A stretch of 55,486 nt of DNA from CAIJXO01 sp041308645 (lineage in GTDB: Bacteria; Patescibacteriota; Minisyncoccia; Phycocordibacterales; GWA1-40-21), in assembly GCA_041308645.1 (NCBI GenBank), contig JBFZBC010000013.1:1-55486 (forward strand). Reading direction: 5' to 3'. How positions within the stretch are numbered: the stretch's first letter is position 1; each line of letters begins with the position of its first letter. The position numbers were made by a program, and so were the translations under genes. Under the pieces are notes generated by a model, which made no database searches, had not been told where the DNA came from, and worked only from the letters and a program-made list of their open reading frames with translations. This document shows, piece by piece, positions 34,601 through 42,476 of the stretch.

Positions 34601-37405
34601 AATAAAAACTAAAGCTAGTGCGATAATTTGAGTAGGAAACATCATGATAATAAACTCGCGTAATGTTCCTTTTAAATTTTTAGCTACTTCATGGGAGTTT
34701 TGCCAAAGTAACATATTTTTGTGTCTAAAATTCATTCTATATATTGAGATAGAAATAGCCCTCAAAGAAATAATGGCCTGATCAAGAAGAAAGATGAAAC
34801 GATAAATTATCTGCCATATAACCGAGTCTAAATTATCAAATAAATTATTTATCTTCATGAGCAGAGTCATCTCCTTTGGCCACTCAAACAACTTGATGAT
34901 GTAGGAAATAATAAATGAAGAACCGATAACCAATAGGATATAAACAAAAGAATAAATGTAATAATCATGGAAAAATAGATAAGAAAATACTAGGAAAAAA
35001 ATAGCAAAGATTGGCAAAGTACTTCTTCTCAAATTATCAAATATTTTCCATTTATCAGTGATATCAAAATTATTATTTTTTAACTTATTAAACTTTAGCC
35101 AACTGATAATCTGCCAATCCCCTCTAATCCAGCGATGCATCCTTAAAATATATTCCTTATAACTATCAGGAAAGCCTTCAAACAGATATATATCAGTAGC
35201 AAAACCTACTCTAGTATAAAGACCTTCAAGTAAATCATGACTTAAAACCTGATTCTCTGGGATTCTGTCCCCGATTGTTGCTTCCATAGCGTCCACATCA
35301 TAAATTCCTTTACCAAAAAACAAACTGTTATTGAAAAGATCCTGATAAACATCAGCTCCTGGACCAGTATATGAATCTATTCCAATGGAAAAAGAAAATA
35401 AACGTGAAAAGATTGTGGCACGAGCTAAGTTAAACTTTGTGGTCATCCTAGGCTGAATGATTCCATAACCACTGATTACTTTTCCTTTTTTCTCGTCCAA
35501 AATAGGCCTATTAAGTGGGTGGTCAATACAACCAATTAATTTTATAGCAGAATCTTTTGGTAAACGAGTATCTTCATCAATCGTTAAAACATATTTGATT
35601 GATGGTAGATCTTTAGGTAAAGCTTCAAAATAAGAAGTTGGTCTTATATTTCTTAATAATAAATTAAACTCTCTTAATTTACCTCTTTTTCTTTCCCAAC
35701 ACATGAAGGTATTCTCATTTGGATTCCAAATCCTTCGACGATGGAATATATAAAATCTGTCTACTTTTGCTTTGTATTTTTTATTTAATTCCCTTATCCC
35801 TTCATTCATTTGCTCCACTAAAATCTGATCAGATGTAGTGGTCTCCATCTTTGAATCCTTAAAATCCATCAGTAAAGCAAAATAAATATTCTGGTCTGAG
35901 TTACTTAGAAAATTTACTTCCAACCGCTTGAGTAGCTCCTGTGAATTTTTACTATCCCTTAGCATTGATGGTATGACAACAAAAGTACTCTGCCTTAATT
36001 CAACCCCTGAAGAAAGATCTAGCTGAGGTAACATACGAACTGGGATAAATGAAACGACAGAAAGATTTATCAGGTTAATTACTATGTCACAATTAAGAAT
36101 AAAGACTAAAATGAATAAAATAATAGAAAAAATATTTAACCCAAAAATATTTGGGAACAAAATAACTAGACTGGTGGTCAGAATTATATCTACTAGTAAG
36201 ATTAAGCCAAGATAAAAAAGAGGCGCCTTACTTAAAACAAAAGATCGTAAAATTTCTAGAAAAGGTTTTTGATAACCAATTTTTTTTTCTAGTTCATTAC
36301 GTCCTTCACCCACTAGGTAATATCCGATATGGTTCTCAGGATTATTATTCTCTTGAGAAACAACTGAAGTATGACACAAACGTAAAGCCAGCTTTGCGAC
36401 CTCAGACTCATAAACGCCTGCTCTATCACTGATTTTAACTAGCTCATTTCTATAAGCCGCTTGACTTGCTTGATCTAAAGTACCATAAGCTTCCGCTGGA
36501 TCCTTTAATAAGAAGGAATCCACAATATTTATATCTACAACAAAATTATCCCAACGTACTTGATTTATCCAACGCAAACTATTTATTATATTTAAAATTT
36601 GATTTGAGGTTTCTGTTTGATATTTATTTTCTATTTCAGCCAAGTTGGAAATATTTATCCCTTGTTTAAGTAAGTTTAGTTTTAACCATTTTACTATCGG
36701 TCTGGTATCTGGACCATATTGAGAAAGTCTTTGTAAAAGATTAAAACCTAGATTAACTGGAATAACACCATATTTACTTGCCAGATTTGATGTTATTTGA
36801 GAATAATTCTTTTCCTTATCTTTTGATTTCTTTTTTACTATTTGGTCAAACCAATCCTCGGCATCTTTATACTCATTAAGAGAAACAATGGCTTTATGCA
36901 TCAAACTCTCAGTGTTTTTTATTAAAATAATCCTTAAGAAAAAAGGTACAAAACTTAATTCCCTAATAGAAAGATGGGCCTTCGCTTGGTAAGCACGTAA
37001 AAAAGTATATAGCACTTCCTTATCGATTTTATATTCAGAGACCTTCAATAATTCGACTAAAATAGAATAAATTCTAGGAATATAGATATTTGGAGTTATT
37101 TCAATCTGAAATAATTTTTTAAAACCCTTATCAACTGATGTATTTGTAACATCGGAAATAGCACTATCAATAATGTAATAGTTATCAAATAAGTTTTCAA
37201 CTTCGTGAGTCAAATGCTTATTTAATCTAACTAAATTAATAAGTTTTTTGTAAGTATTCTTAGTTTGAGAAATACTCTTATTAATAAACGACAAAAAAGA
37301 CTTGGCCTTTTCTGGCTTAGAAACAATAAATACTTTGGCACCTAAAACGTGAGCTTTTTTTCTAACTTTATTAATAAGCTCAATATCTTCCTTGATAATT
37401 TTCAT
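28661..37405 (-). CDS. ndvB: Cyclic beta-1,2-glucan synthase-like giant protein (GT84-GH94)
   Basis: At 2914 residues it is slightly larger than known Cgs/NdvB proteins (about 2800-2870). A helical N-terminal region (1-390) precedes membrane helices near 395-445. The GT84 glycosyltransferase has LTIDEDTRLP (near 608) and RMHRWIRGDWQ (near 758), followed by more helices (about 800-960). A glycoamylase-like domain has WGGSLFEYLTS and GHPELGLKRDL (about 1410-1480). Carbohydrate-binding and two-copy beta-sandwich regions lead to a C-terminal GH94 phosphorylase domain with YQPSGAYGFRDQLQD (near 2458), GNGDWNDGLNK (near 2598) and PPGVRENGAQYNHGALW (near 2748). The family makes and cyclises periplasmic beta-1,2-glucans. 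The exact product here is unknown. TGTTATAAT lies 11 bases before the ATG. Confidence 0.88.
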   Translation of the reverse strand: MKIIKEDIELINKVRKKAHVLGAKVFIVSKPEKAKSFLSFINKSISQTKNTYKKLINLVRLNKHLTHEVENLFDNYYIIDSAISDVTNTSVDKGFKKLFQIEITPNIYIPRIYSILVELLKVSEYKIDKEVLYTFLRAYQAKAHLSIRELSFVPFFLRIILIKNTESLMHKAIVSLNEYKDAEDWFDQIVKKKSKDKEKNYSQITSNLASKYGVIPVNLGFNLLQRLSQYGPDTRPIVKWLKLNLLKQGINISNLAEIENKYQTETSNQILNIINSLRWINQVRWDNFVVDINIVDSFLLKDPAEAYGTLDQASQAAYRNELVKISDRAGVYESEVAKLALRLCHTSVVSQENNNPENHIGYYLVGEGRNELEKKIGYQKPFLEILRSFVLSKAPLFYLGLILLVDIILTTSLVILFPNIFGLNIFSIILFILVFILNCDIVINLINLSVVSFIPVRMLPQLDLSSGVELRQSTFVVIPSMLRDSKNSQELLKRLEVNFLSNSDQNIYFALLMDFKDSKMETTTSDQILVEQMNEGIRELNKKYKAKVDRFYIFHRRRIWNPNENTFMCWERKRGKLREFNLLLRNIRPTSYFEALPKDLPSIKYVLTIDEDTRLPKDSAIKLIGCIDHPLNRPILDEKKGKVISGYGIIQPRMTTKFNLARATIFSRLFSFSIGIDSYTGPGADVYQDLFNNSLFFGKGIYDVDAMEATIGDRIPENQVLSHDLLEGLYTRVGFATDIYLFEGFPDSYKEYILRMHRWIRGDWQIISWLKFNKLKNNNFDITDKWKIFDNLRRSTLPIFAIFFLVFSYLFFHDYYIYSFVYILLVIGSSFIISYIIKLFEWPKEMTLLMKINNLFDNLDSVIWQIIYRFIFLLDQAIISLRAISISIYRMNFRHKNMLLWQNSHEVAKNLKGTLREFIIMMFPTQIIALALVFILLSFHDSFSPYFTTIFWFISPLVAYHISRKEKVFQYKKSDTKLLRGVACRSARFFLELARRDNNYLIPDHYQEEPVTNSRSATSPTNIGCHLLGNFSAYDLGYISLSNLLWRLTSSFRSLDHLERYKGHFYNWYDICTLQPLNPKYVSSVDSANLLLNLITLKQGILDIIGKPIISKASFVGFEDILNSLIDDACLIMNERGVIKVDRKAVRGIYNEARQILIKIKIIDKLESIECVSKVLNDLTESNEKMKRIVSNLNLGISKGILSSIYSSIEHFNTLLKQQIDELAVFMFYNQDRLAKPVIRNEKRNSHLAKTLKNICSKLDIIPSLETLNGQLKCEIEDLFFINLIHSASLDNDEKENIEKWYHQVITHITHAQNHAIKIKNEFLHIVSLANKFVDETNFAFLYNEERGLFHIGYNAILEKIDNYYYDFLASEANAISFMAVLKNDVPIKHWFYLSRKLVQLDQKNISLVSWGGSLFEYLTSLIFFKVHKESLLGRTANVAINAHIKYGKKYKIPWGMGESAYSALDLNNNYQYQIFGHPELGLKRDLKDYLVVAPYTTVLSLAFKPKEATLNMRKMIKSKFMGRYGFYDAIDYGAKLEDGSQNSVGVPAKIYYAHHQGFSLQSLNNQVNHERVHSLFLSDPRVEALDTIFEEKIPSSIPARPIKSIDHLQAEYVTTGNNDVHVKQFIPLYTSYPRRAFISNGSYFVDVSNTGAGGSRVADINLTRFREDTVAETWGQFIYLYDENKNNLWSPTTRPTGVSLGKNKIEYFENKARFIKIHNNIESSLTIAIAPDSNVEFRILTLTNHHKEAKTLNITSYGEVCLAKSNDDLHHTAFQKLFIKSEYWKKYNALVYSRPNNVKRGTNLYLAHKVFTSLYNEGESIYTTNRNQFIDRGGTLSQPDIFSPTHHQGNPDLGYNFDPIFSFQNQIELKSNEAITITYVNIFGNSQEELINNLKKYSNQKHINQAIIKSDKHSYDVVNSLGISHELALSYQALASRLLSPHYSSDIKSFRQDSHEAKVQTLWRIGISGDLPILIVRFYDMNDMAMVKNMLICHKYLKHKGIAHDLVLLNEYPTSYIKSFEDEVDFLIRYNQTTVSKTIRGNVFHIQASHLSLVDKEDLLLLSRVVIDSKLGTIEQQILEITKSNSKASVPYLKTTKKVNTLSKDTHPTLDKLSFYNGLGGFADDGREYKMNINYKKSLYTPCPWANIIANKNIGTVITESGSSYTWFADSYDNRLTKRIDDPLIDRSSEIFYLRDEETGDFWNPTPLPIKSPHTYIVSHGLGFTKFEHKSRGIDQSMVVHVPVEDNVKIVKFKFTNTTKIIKKLSLTGFFEMSVGGANRQDNKDYLKTTLDKTTGAIIVKNIFSESFKKVLAFVDLNAGNSLVTNDREEFLGKGGDVNNPAALHREKLSNIIHDDVDHCVALETFFTLNPGEEIEIISLLGGGYSIEAVHKLIAKYRSLTHYHSSLKEIESNWNNLLNKVQIKTPDQSLNILFNFRLIHQVMSSRLLARTGYYQPSGAYGFRDQLQDSMSLVWTNPEVTKEIILKASHHQFLEGDVQNWWHEHNSFGVRTVFSDQQLWLPYVVSFYLEITNDIKILDEKIPYLKGPLLDFISNSNWAGIAEVDKEKYDLYDHCLRAIEKTFVFGKNGLPIIGNGDWNDGLNKVGEKGQGESVWLGWFLCAVIKKFTPYIKNRGDEDRVKRFEVTLQNLTTALERKAWDGKWYKRAFYDNGVALGSSSNREFKIDSISQSWSVLSGVARTDRSKIAMNSVMKNLFQNNDLLLLIFPAVKDTSMDPGYIKDYPPGVRENGAQYNHGALWAAQAYAKLNDPLSAMKIIDSVNPIKRSESIKKASLYKVEPYVVASDIYAKPAPAGRGGWTWYTGSAGVMYCTILESILGIKIRNNKMEINPCIPKSWKNFSLLYTHKNTKYNIHILNNQNSIKENKKIIVNGETLSGDVIHLINDKKTHKVEVTL

Positions 37406-37459
37406 GCTACTTGTTTATTATAACAGATTTTGTGTCGTTTGTGCTATAATATGGTGACA

Positions 37460-38245
37460 ATGACTGTTTATAATACAAAAAAGACTTTTCAGAAAAAAAA
37501 GCTATTCGCTTTTGATGTTGACGGTACCATTACACCAAGCCGAGGCATAATGGATTCAGAAATGACAAAGCTTTTCCTAAAACTCCTAGAGTATAAAAAG
37601 GTGGCAATTATTACTGGTGGAGCGTTTGCTGATATTAACAGACAGGTTCTTCAACCACTTAACCTACCCAATCACCTGAAAAAAAATCTTATTCTTTTAC
37701 CAACGAATGGTGGTGGTCTATGGGTATTCAATAATGAGTGGCAAGAAATTGCCTCACATAAATTTACGGAAGATGAAAAACAAAAAATAACTGAGGTGTT
37801 AATAGAAGTAAATAATGCAGATCAAAAATTAAAAAACAATATTTGCTATGGTCAAAAAATTCAAGATCGTGAATCTCAAATAACATATGCAGCATTAGGC
37901 GAATATGCACCAATTGAACTCAAATTAGCTTGGGACCCAGACCTAAAAAAAAGAATTGCATTACAACACAAACTACAGAGGAAACTACCAGAATTTGAAG
38001 TAAAAATTGGCGGAAAAACTTCTATTGATATTACACCTAAAGGTATGGACAAGGCCTATGCGATTAAGAAAGTTATGGAGTATTTGAAACAACCTAAGGA
38101 AGAGGTTTTGTTCATCGGCGATGCGGTTTACGAAAACGGCAACGATTTTCCCGTCCAACAAGCTGGGATTGAAACCATCAAAGTCAATGGTCCCGAAGAA
38201 ACCAAGGAAAGATTAATAAAATTACTTACAAATATTTCTTCCTAA
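37460..38245 (+). CDS. HAD-family phosphomannomutase-like protein
   Basis: The protein has about 261 residues starting at MTVYNTKKTFQKKK, chosen because TATAAT ends nine bases upstream and earlier ATGs overlap it. HAD motif I is FAFDVDGTITPS (nucleophile and acid aspartates), motif II IITGGAFADI, and motif IV VLFIGDAVYENGND. The cap region and the segment GGKTSIDITPKGMDKAYAI are typical of the eukaryotic-type PMM/Cof-like HAD-IIB branch, which interconverts mannose-6- and mannose-1-phosphate. A sugar-phosphatase role is the alternative. It is divergent from the giant glucan synthase gene and overlaps the converging glycosidase gene by four bases. Confidence 0.8.
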   Translation: MTVYNTKKTFQKKKLFAFDVDGTITPSRGIMDSEMTKLFLKLLEYKKVAIITGGAFADINRQVLQPLNLPNHLKKNLILLPTNGGGLWVFNNEWQEIASHKFTEDEKQKITEVLIEVNNADQKLKNNICYGQKIQDRESQITYAALGEYAPIELKLAWDPDLKKRIALQHKLQRKLPEFEVKIGGKTSIDITPKGMDKAYAIKKVMEYLKQPKEEVLFIGDAVYENGNDFPVQQAGIETIKVNGPEETKERLIKLLTNISS

Positions 38246-39243
38246 AAAATACTTTTGCCCATATTCCAATAGCGAGAATCATTTTTCTCTACCAACATCC
38301 AATACCACCACTCCGCCCCCCAAAGATACGCCCGAGAAGCGCCTAAACGTTTCGCATAGGAAATATTTTCTAAAAGACGATCTAAACTTAAAGTTTTTTC
38401 CATTTCTAAAATGGAGGTTTCGCTAGGTAAATAATCACCAAACCACGGCTCGGCCTGTAATTCCGAAATGAAAAAATCAGCGGTTTTTTTCCCCCATAAC
38501 CATGCCCGCAATTTATAATAGGCCGCCGGTAACCAATCATAAGTAATAATCATTCCTCCGGGTGTCCGCACTGTTCGATAAAGAGTCGCGCCCAAAATAT
38601 CCCCCGCACGTGTCGCTTCATACCAGGTAGACATCTCACCACTATCAGAAATTATGATGGGATGCTTATTATCAAGATTCCTAACTAGCATCACCTCAGC
38701 TTCCACCGCCGATAAATCAAAAAGAAGACATTCACCAAATTTAAACTTAATAAATGGTTCATTTTCTACCTGCCAAAACTCCAGTGCTGGATGATTCCGA
38801 TAACGCTTCACCGTTTCCTCCACATAAGACAATAATGATTCTTTTTTATCATTTAGATCTATCTGTTTTGACCAGGCTGGTAAGTGACATTCTGGCCAGC
38901 GAGGCACTTTCTGCCCAACCACTAAAATTACTTTGCCTCCACGCTCTGCGGCTTGATCCAATAAATAATCCACTGTGGTAAAATTATAAATTCCCCTTCT
39001 CTCCTCAATTCGGTCCCAAGGTGCCGATAAACGCAAATAAGTTGGTTTCAAATCATCAAGAATAGAAATATAAGCCTCCTGCCAATTAAGCCCCAATTTT
39101 TCAGCATAACCAATATCAAAACTTATACCATATTCTAAAGGATACGTTTTAAAAGAAAAAGACCATAATAATCCATAAATAAATAAAATTACTATTAATA
39201 AATAAAATAAAATTTTAAGAAATAAATTAGCATTCTTTTTCAT
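38242..39243 (-). CDS. Membrane-anchored clan A glycoside hydrolase-like protein
   Basis: The 333-residue protein has an N-terminal signal anchor (about residues 7-28) and a TIM-barrel of the GH-A type. DWQ-like loops come first (TYLRLSAPWDRIEERRGIYNFTTVDYLL), then FWQVENEPF with the presumed acid/base glutamate near residue 160, and FFISELQAEPWFG with the presumed nucleophile glutamate near 264. The barrel is compact and lacks extra binding modules. The family (GH5, GH39 or similar) cannot be fixed by eye. It would face the outside and trim or remodel surface glycan. Its start overlaps the stop of the EamA transporter gene by four bases, so they are coupled. Confidence 0.78.
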   Translation of the reverse strand: MKKNANLFLKILFYLLIVILFIYGLLWSFSFKTYPLEYGISFDIGYAEKLGLNWQEAYISILDDLKPTYLRLSAPWDRIEERRGIYNFTTVDYLLDQAAERGGKVILVVGQKVPRWPECHLPAWSKQIDLNDKKESLLSYVEETVKRYRNHPALEFWQVENEPFIKFKFGECLLFDLSAVEAEVMLVRNLDNKHPIIISDSGEMSTWYEATRAGDILGATLYRTVRTPGGMIITYDWLPAAYYKLRAWLWGKKTADFFISELQAEPWFGDYLPSETSILEMEKTLSLDRLLENISYAKRLGASRAYLWGAEWWYWMLVEKNDSRYWNMGKSIF

Positions 39244-40148
39244 TGAAAATAAATGAGACCGATTATTATTAATAAAATAGCACTAATTTCCATAAATATT
39301 TCCCGACGGGTAAAATATTCAAAAAATATTTTCGGCCATAATTTTGTAAATATATAAATAATAACAAAAACTAAAACATATTGAATACCCGCCAAGCCAT
39401 TAACTACCGTCACACTACCAACCGCGATCGCATATTGAATACCTAACGCGCCCAACACACCCAGAATTTTATCTAACACTATAATAAAAATTTTATGTTT
39501 AGAAACGGTGGAGTTATTATCAACTAAAACTGGAGGATGAATTATCTCTTTAAAGACATTTGGCCAACATAAAATAATCAGACCAACAAAACCAATAGAA
39601 CCCTTAGTCCAAACCAAACCAGTTATAAAGGGATAAATTTCATAAATATGTTTAGCCGTCACATGTGATAAACCAAACAAAATACCAGCCAAAGTGGCCC
39701 AAAAAAAACCACGATGAAAACCTTTATATTTCTGACTCTTTTCAAAAGATAATAAAAAACAGGCAACGATTAAAAAAACTAAACCAATTTTGGTAGAATC
39801 TACTAAACTTTCATTCAACAAAAAAACTGAAAAAACATAAGTAGCTAAAGCAACAATACCACCAATAAACGGTGCAATATGACTTGTTTCGCCTCCACGT
39901 AAACCAATATACATGAGACATAAACCAAAACCAAAAGCCAAGCCTGAAATAATCGCCCAAATAAAATCCCCGGTAGTTAAAAATTGACTCCATGGGACTA
40001 GCAAAAAAACCACTAAGAAAAAAATCGTGGAATAAAAAGCATAAATAATCGGTTTTTTTACTGATTTTGTTAAAATATATTTATCTAAAATTGACACAAC
40101 GGCTAATAGTAAATAGCCGATGACAGCAAAAATTAATGCGGTGATCAT
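39240..40148 (-). CDS. EamA/DMT-family transporter
   Basis: The 302-residue protein has about ten membrane helices in two repeats of five. In each repeat a glycine-rich re-entrant pattern is seen (LAFGFGLCLMYIGLRGGETSHIAPFIGG and GALGIQYAIAVGSVTVVNGLAGIQYVLVFV), typical of EamA drug/metabolite transporters. Relatives move sugars, nucleotide sugars, amino acids or lipid-linked aminoarabinose. The setting among glycan genes favours a glycan-related substrate, but that is inference. It lies 11 bases after the glycosyltransferase-like gene and overlaps the glycosidase gene by four bases. Confidence 0.82.
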   Translation of the reverse strand: MITALIFAVIGYLLLAVVSILDKYILTKSVKKPIIYAFYSTIFFLVVFLLVPWSQFLTTGDFIWAIISGLAFGFGLCLMYIGLRGGETSHIAPFIGGIVALATYVFSVFLLNESLVDSTKIGLVFLIVACFLLSFEKSQKYKGFHRGFFWATLAGILFGLSHVTAKHIYEIYPFITGLVWTKGSIGFVGLIILCWPNVFKEIIHPPVLVDNNSTVSKHKIFIIVLDKILGVLGALGIQYAIAVGSVTVVNGLAGIQYVLVFVIIYIFTKLWPKIFFEYFTRREIFMEISAILLIIIGLIYFQ

Positions 40149-40159
40149 ATTATATTAAT

Positions 40160-41491
40160 TTAATTATTTTCATTTTTATTAAGTATGTTTTTTATATTAT
40201 ATGTTCCATATTTAGGTGCCTCAACAAAACCGTTTACTGCCGCTTCTGCTAATTTACCAGAATTTATTAAATCCAATAGCCAATTACTAGTAACACTAGG
40301 GATTCCCTGATCGATTCCACTTCCGATAGAGAGTAACCATTCTCGATTAAACCTCTCTTGTGATCCGAGAGGTGGAGCTATTAAAATAGGTAAACCAAGT
40401 GCACTATAAAAAGAAAGTTCACAGGGTTTTGTCCATAAAATATCTGTAAGTTTTATTAAGGAGTTAAATTTTCTAAAATATTCAAACTTATCAGCTTCAT
40501 AAAGAATAAAAATATCTCCTTGTGCTAAAGAATCAATTAAATCAGCACTAGCTATATTATCTAAAAATCTATTTCTTACCAATTCTGAAATACCAGCAAT
40601 TAAATTCAACTTGATCATACCGGTTTTTATTAGAGGAGCGAGAGAATTTATGATCTTTTCGCCTATCTCTACTTGGGCACCAGCCCCTCCCACAGCAAAA
40701 GTTAAATCAATAGGAATAATAGCGGTATCACTAGGTACTAAATATTCTGAAACTAATGCTTCATATTTTTCTCGAAAAATTCCTTTAGGATCAAGTTTCT
40801 TAACTCTACGGCCCAATGATTCCTTAGTAATAGATAAACTATCCCTTTCACCTTGTAATTCTAATGGTAAAGGAAAACCAGTCATAATTATTTTTTCTTC
40901 CCTAATACCATACATCAATAATCTTTCAAAAACCCTTTGAGAAGGGGCTAGATAAATAATTCGACTATTAGCTGGCTTAAGAGGAACCCAGGCCCGAGAA
41001 ATATCAGTATCAGTACATAAACAATATATTTCACCTTTATAGCCATGCTCTTCTGCAAATATAGCTGGTATAAAAAAAGATGTTAAAAAAGATAAAGGAT
41101 TATTGTTTAATTTATCAATCAAATCCCTACCGAGACCCGCTTTAATCATACGATATATTTGTTTTGTCTGAAGTGTTGGTTTTGATAAATCACGCTTGGG
41201 ATAAAAAGACTCTATCCTTTGAACATAATCCATGATTCCAAAAATAAAACTACCAATCAAAGGTAAACTGCGAAGACGAGAGATTATTTCATAAATTCTT
41301 CTGGTTGCCGCCCAACTTAATTTATCTTTTTTAGGGATAGAAGGATAATTATCTGCCGGAATTATTTTAGATGGCAATATTTCCCAACCAGGTGGTATCA
41401 TAGCTAAAAATTCTAATGGTTGAACCGCTCTTTGATGACCATAACCCATATCAACTGCTACAATATAAGCTTTTGATTGTTTTTTAAACAT
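40160..41491 (-). CDS. GT-B-like glycosyltransferase (MGDG synthase/MurG-like)
   Basis: The protein has about 443 residues. It starts MFKKQSKAYIVAVDMGYGHQRAVQPL, where DMGYGHQRA parallels the GxGH loop of MGDG-synthase and MurG-type enzymes. The middle has DLTFAVGGAGAQVEIGEKII, matching the central GGxG loop, and the C-terminal part KPCELSFYSALGLPILIAPPLGSQERFN resembles the donor-binding E...G.P segment. A lipid- or polymer-glycosylating role is likely; donor and acceptor are unknown. Start at 41491 preferred over a TTG seven codons upstream. It heads the glycosyltransferase, EamA, glycosidase gene set. Confidence 0.65.
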   Translation of the reverse strand: MFKKQSKAYIVAVDMGYGHQRAVQPLEFLAMIPPGWEILPSKIIPADNYPSIPKKDKLSWAATRRIYEIISRLRSLPLIGSFIFGIMDYVQRIESFYPKRDLSKPTLQTKQIYRMIKAGLGRDLIDKLNNNPLSFLTSFFIPAIFAEEHGYKGEIYCLCTDTDISRAWVPLKPANSRIIYLAPSQRVFERLLMYGIREEKIIMTGFPLPLELQGERDSLSITKESLGRRVKKLDPKGIFREKYEALVSEYLVPSDTAIIPIDLTFAVGGAGAQVEIGEKIINSLAPLIKTGMIKLNLIAGISELVRNRFLDNIASADLIDSLAQGDIFILYEADKFEYFRKFNSLIKLTDILWTKPCELSFYSALGLPILIAPPLGSQERFNREWLLSIGSGIDQGIPSVTSNWLLDLINSGKLAEAAVNGFVEAPKYGTYNIKNILNKNENN

Positions 41492-41546
41492 AGTATGCTT
41501 TTTAAAAACCAAATCAATTATAAACTATAGTTAGATATATATCAAT

Positions 41547-42470
41547 TTAGATTTCAACCTGACCAAGGAATTCACCATCATTAATATAAATATTATTATT
41601 AAAAACTCTAAAATCTGGTGCTTTACCACTATATAAAACCTGTAATTTCTTTTCGGGGTTGTTTTCAGCTTCTACAGCGTAAACCTTATCCCCCACTGAA
41701 ATGATAATTACCTCTGACTCACCAGGGAAGAAATCTAGACTGACTATATTTGATCCAAATGAATATACCTTTAATTGACTTTGGAATTTTATTTCATTAA
41801 TAGATTCCTCCCAAAAAATACTGGGGGTGGAATTAGCACTGCCGTTCCAGCCTATATAAATATCCCCGCTTTCATACCATATTGATAAATACCAATTTTT
41901 AATAGGATTTTCTTTTGTGCCAGGTGCATATTTTGTTGTTTTATCTGTTGTGGTTGATAAGACAGAGATATATTTTTCTAAAGTTAAATCTTCGTCAAAT
42001 AAATTTTTAATAATTTTATAATTAGGATTTAATTTTGTTTCATGAATCGTTGTAGTACTCAATATTTTTTCAATTTCTAATGATTTCTTTATTTCTGTAA
42101 TATCAATACTGCTCGGCAACATGAACACTTTACTTTCTGTTACTTTATTAGCAAAAACCTTGATTTTATTTGACCAATCATTATAACCATCTTTTTTCAC
42201 CGAAACAGCATACACGCCAGGTTTGAGATTTTTTAAAAGATAATTTCTTGTAAAAAAACCGGTTGTTTCTTTTATCTTGCCATTCACATATAGTTGCGAA
42301 TCAGGTTGCATCGAATTAATAAAAAGACCACCTGTTGCTAAAATATTCCAACCTTCACCTAAAATATTACCATTAGCGTAAAAAACAATAGTTGGTGCCA
42401 GTACCAAAAAAAGTAATATAAAAACTACTACTGTAATCCTTCTTTTAATAATTGAAACTTTATTTTTCAT
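41547..42470 (-). CDS. Membrane-anchored PEGA-domain protein
   Basis: The 307-residue protein has an N-terminal membrane helix (about 10-33) and then a PEGA domain (about 42-115): GGLFINSMQPDSQLYVNGKIKETTGFF...LKPGVYAVSVKKDGYNDWSNKIKV. PEGA modules are small surface-layer-associated beta domains. The remaining roughly 190 residues look like part of a beta-propeller or similar repeat fold (DKVYAVEAENNPEKKLQVLYSG, FRVFNNNIYIND). It follows the family-2 glycosyltransferase gene by six bases and is probably its operon partner. A role in cell-surface assembly is inferred. Confidence 0.78.
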   Translation of the reverse strand: MKNKVSIIKRRITVVVFILLFLVLAPTIVFYANGNILGEGWNILATGGLFINSMQPDSQLYVNGKIKETTGFFTRNYLLKNLKPGVYAVSVKKDGYNDWSNKIKVFANKVTESKVFMLPSSIDITEIKKSLEIEKILSTTTIHETKLNPNYKIIKNLFDEDLTLEKYISVLSTTTDKTTKYAPGTKENPIKNWYLSIWYESGDIYIGWNGSANSTPSIFWEESINEIKFQSQLKVYSFGSNIVSLDFFPGESEVIIISVGDKVYAVEAENNPEKKLQVLYSGKAPDFRVFNNNIYINDGEFLGQVEI

Positions 42471-42476
42471 TTTAAA

